From Candidatus Rokuibacteriota bacterium (lineage in GTDB: Bacteria > Methylomirabilota > Methylomirabilia > Rokubacteriales > JACOUJ01), in the NCBI GenBank assembly GCA_016177865.1, contig JACOUJ010000266.1:1-7176 (forward strand): DNA of 7,176 nucleotides, written 5' to 3'. The notes beneath the pieces were generated by a model. The model saw only the letters and a list, made by a program, of their open reading frames with translations, did no database searches and was not told where the DNA came from. Positions 7,065 through 7,176 of this stretch are shown one piece after another. The position numbers and the translations under genes were made by a program. How positions within the stretch are numbered: the stretch's first letter is position 1; each line of letters begins with the position of its first letter.

Positions 7065-7176
7065 TGTAATGGATACGCTCCACTCACGACCACGGCAGGT
7101 CCGATGCGAGGATGCAGGACCACAAGAGCTGCTGGGAACCGTGCACCCGACGGAACGAGCGCCGCGGTTGAGCATC
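7065..7176. other. Unassigned sequence beyond the methyltransferase truncation point
   Basis: All three minus-strand frames were read here and none continues the methyltransferase; the frame in phase with it ends at the TAG 7064-7062. No plus-strand gene, RNA or repeat array is visible. The break therefore looks like a join to unrelated DNA rather than a simple frameshift. Only 112 nt are available, so a gene running in from the right cannot be excluded. Confidence 0.4.

Noticed and set aside
1..7176. CRISPR array, tRNA or insertion sequence
   Set aside because: No regularly spaced repeats, no cloverleaf-like segment and no transposase motif or terminal inverted repeats were seen on either strand.

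Overview
The window comes from a GC-rich bacterial chromosome, probably an environmental or soil-type lineage. The evidence is the high GC in third codon positions, long antisense shadow reading frames and a CocE-type hydrolase typical of such genomes. The lineage cannot be fixed from this sequence; a Rokubacteria/Methylomirabilota-like source is only a guess.

Layout. Bases 2-580 (+) hold the 3' end of an ordinary metabolic gene, a CocE/NonD-family hydrolase. Immediately after it the content turns into a defence island in mixed repair. Bases 592-922 (+) carry a frameshifted, probably 5'-truncated remnant of a PD-(D/E)xK-like endonuclease. Bases 928-1479 (+) carry the C-terminal part of a superfamily 2 (SNF2/DEAD-like) helicase with motifs V and VI but no N-terminal ATPase lobe. 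On the minus strand there are two intact genes in one transcription unit. The first (5778-2800) is a 992-residue PHP phosphoesterase plus SMC/ABC-type ATPase of the TrlF/Ppl type. The second (2791-1565) is a 408-residue AlbA_2 (Schlafen-fold) protein with a C-terminal GHKL-like ATP-binding domain. Upstream of them on the same strand (7061-5937) is the C-terminal, target-recognition part of a large adenine DNA methyltransferase. It is cut off at its 5' end by a stop at 7062-7064. Bases 7065-7176 show nothing recognisable.

How the parts fit. The two intact minus-strand genes are separated by 8 nt and probably act together. A nucleotide/nucleic-acid phosphoesterase driven by a coiled-coil ATPase is known from the anti-phage Ppl family, and the partner may be a Schlafen-fold nuclease or an ATP-binding regulator. 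The helicase, endonuclease and methyltransferase pieces look like relics of one or more restriction-type systems (DISARM-like or type I/IIG-like). They bracket the intact pair and lie on opposite strands, which suggests rearrangement or replacement at a defence hotspot next to the CocE gene. The PHP-ATPase plus AlbA_2 pairing is the most interesting candidate system here; its defence role is inferred from family and context.
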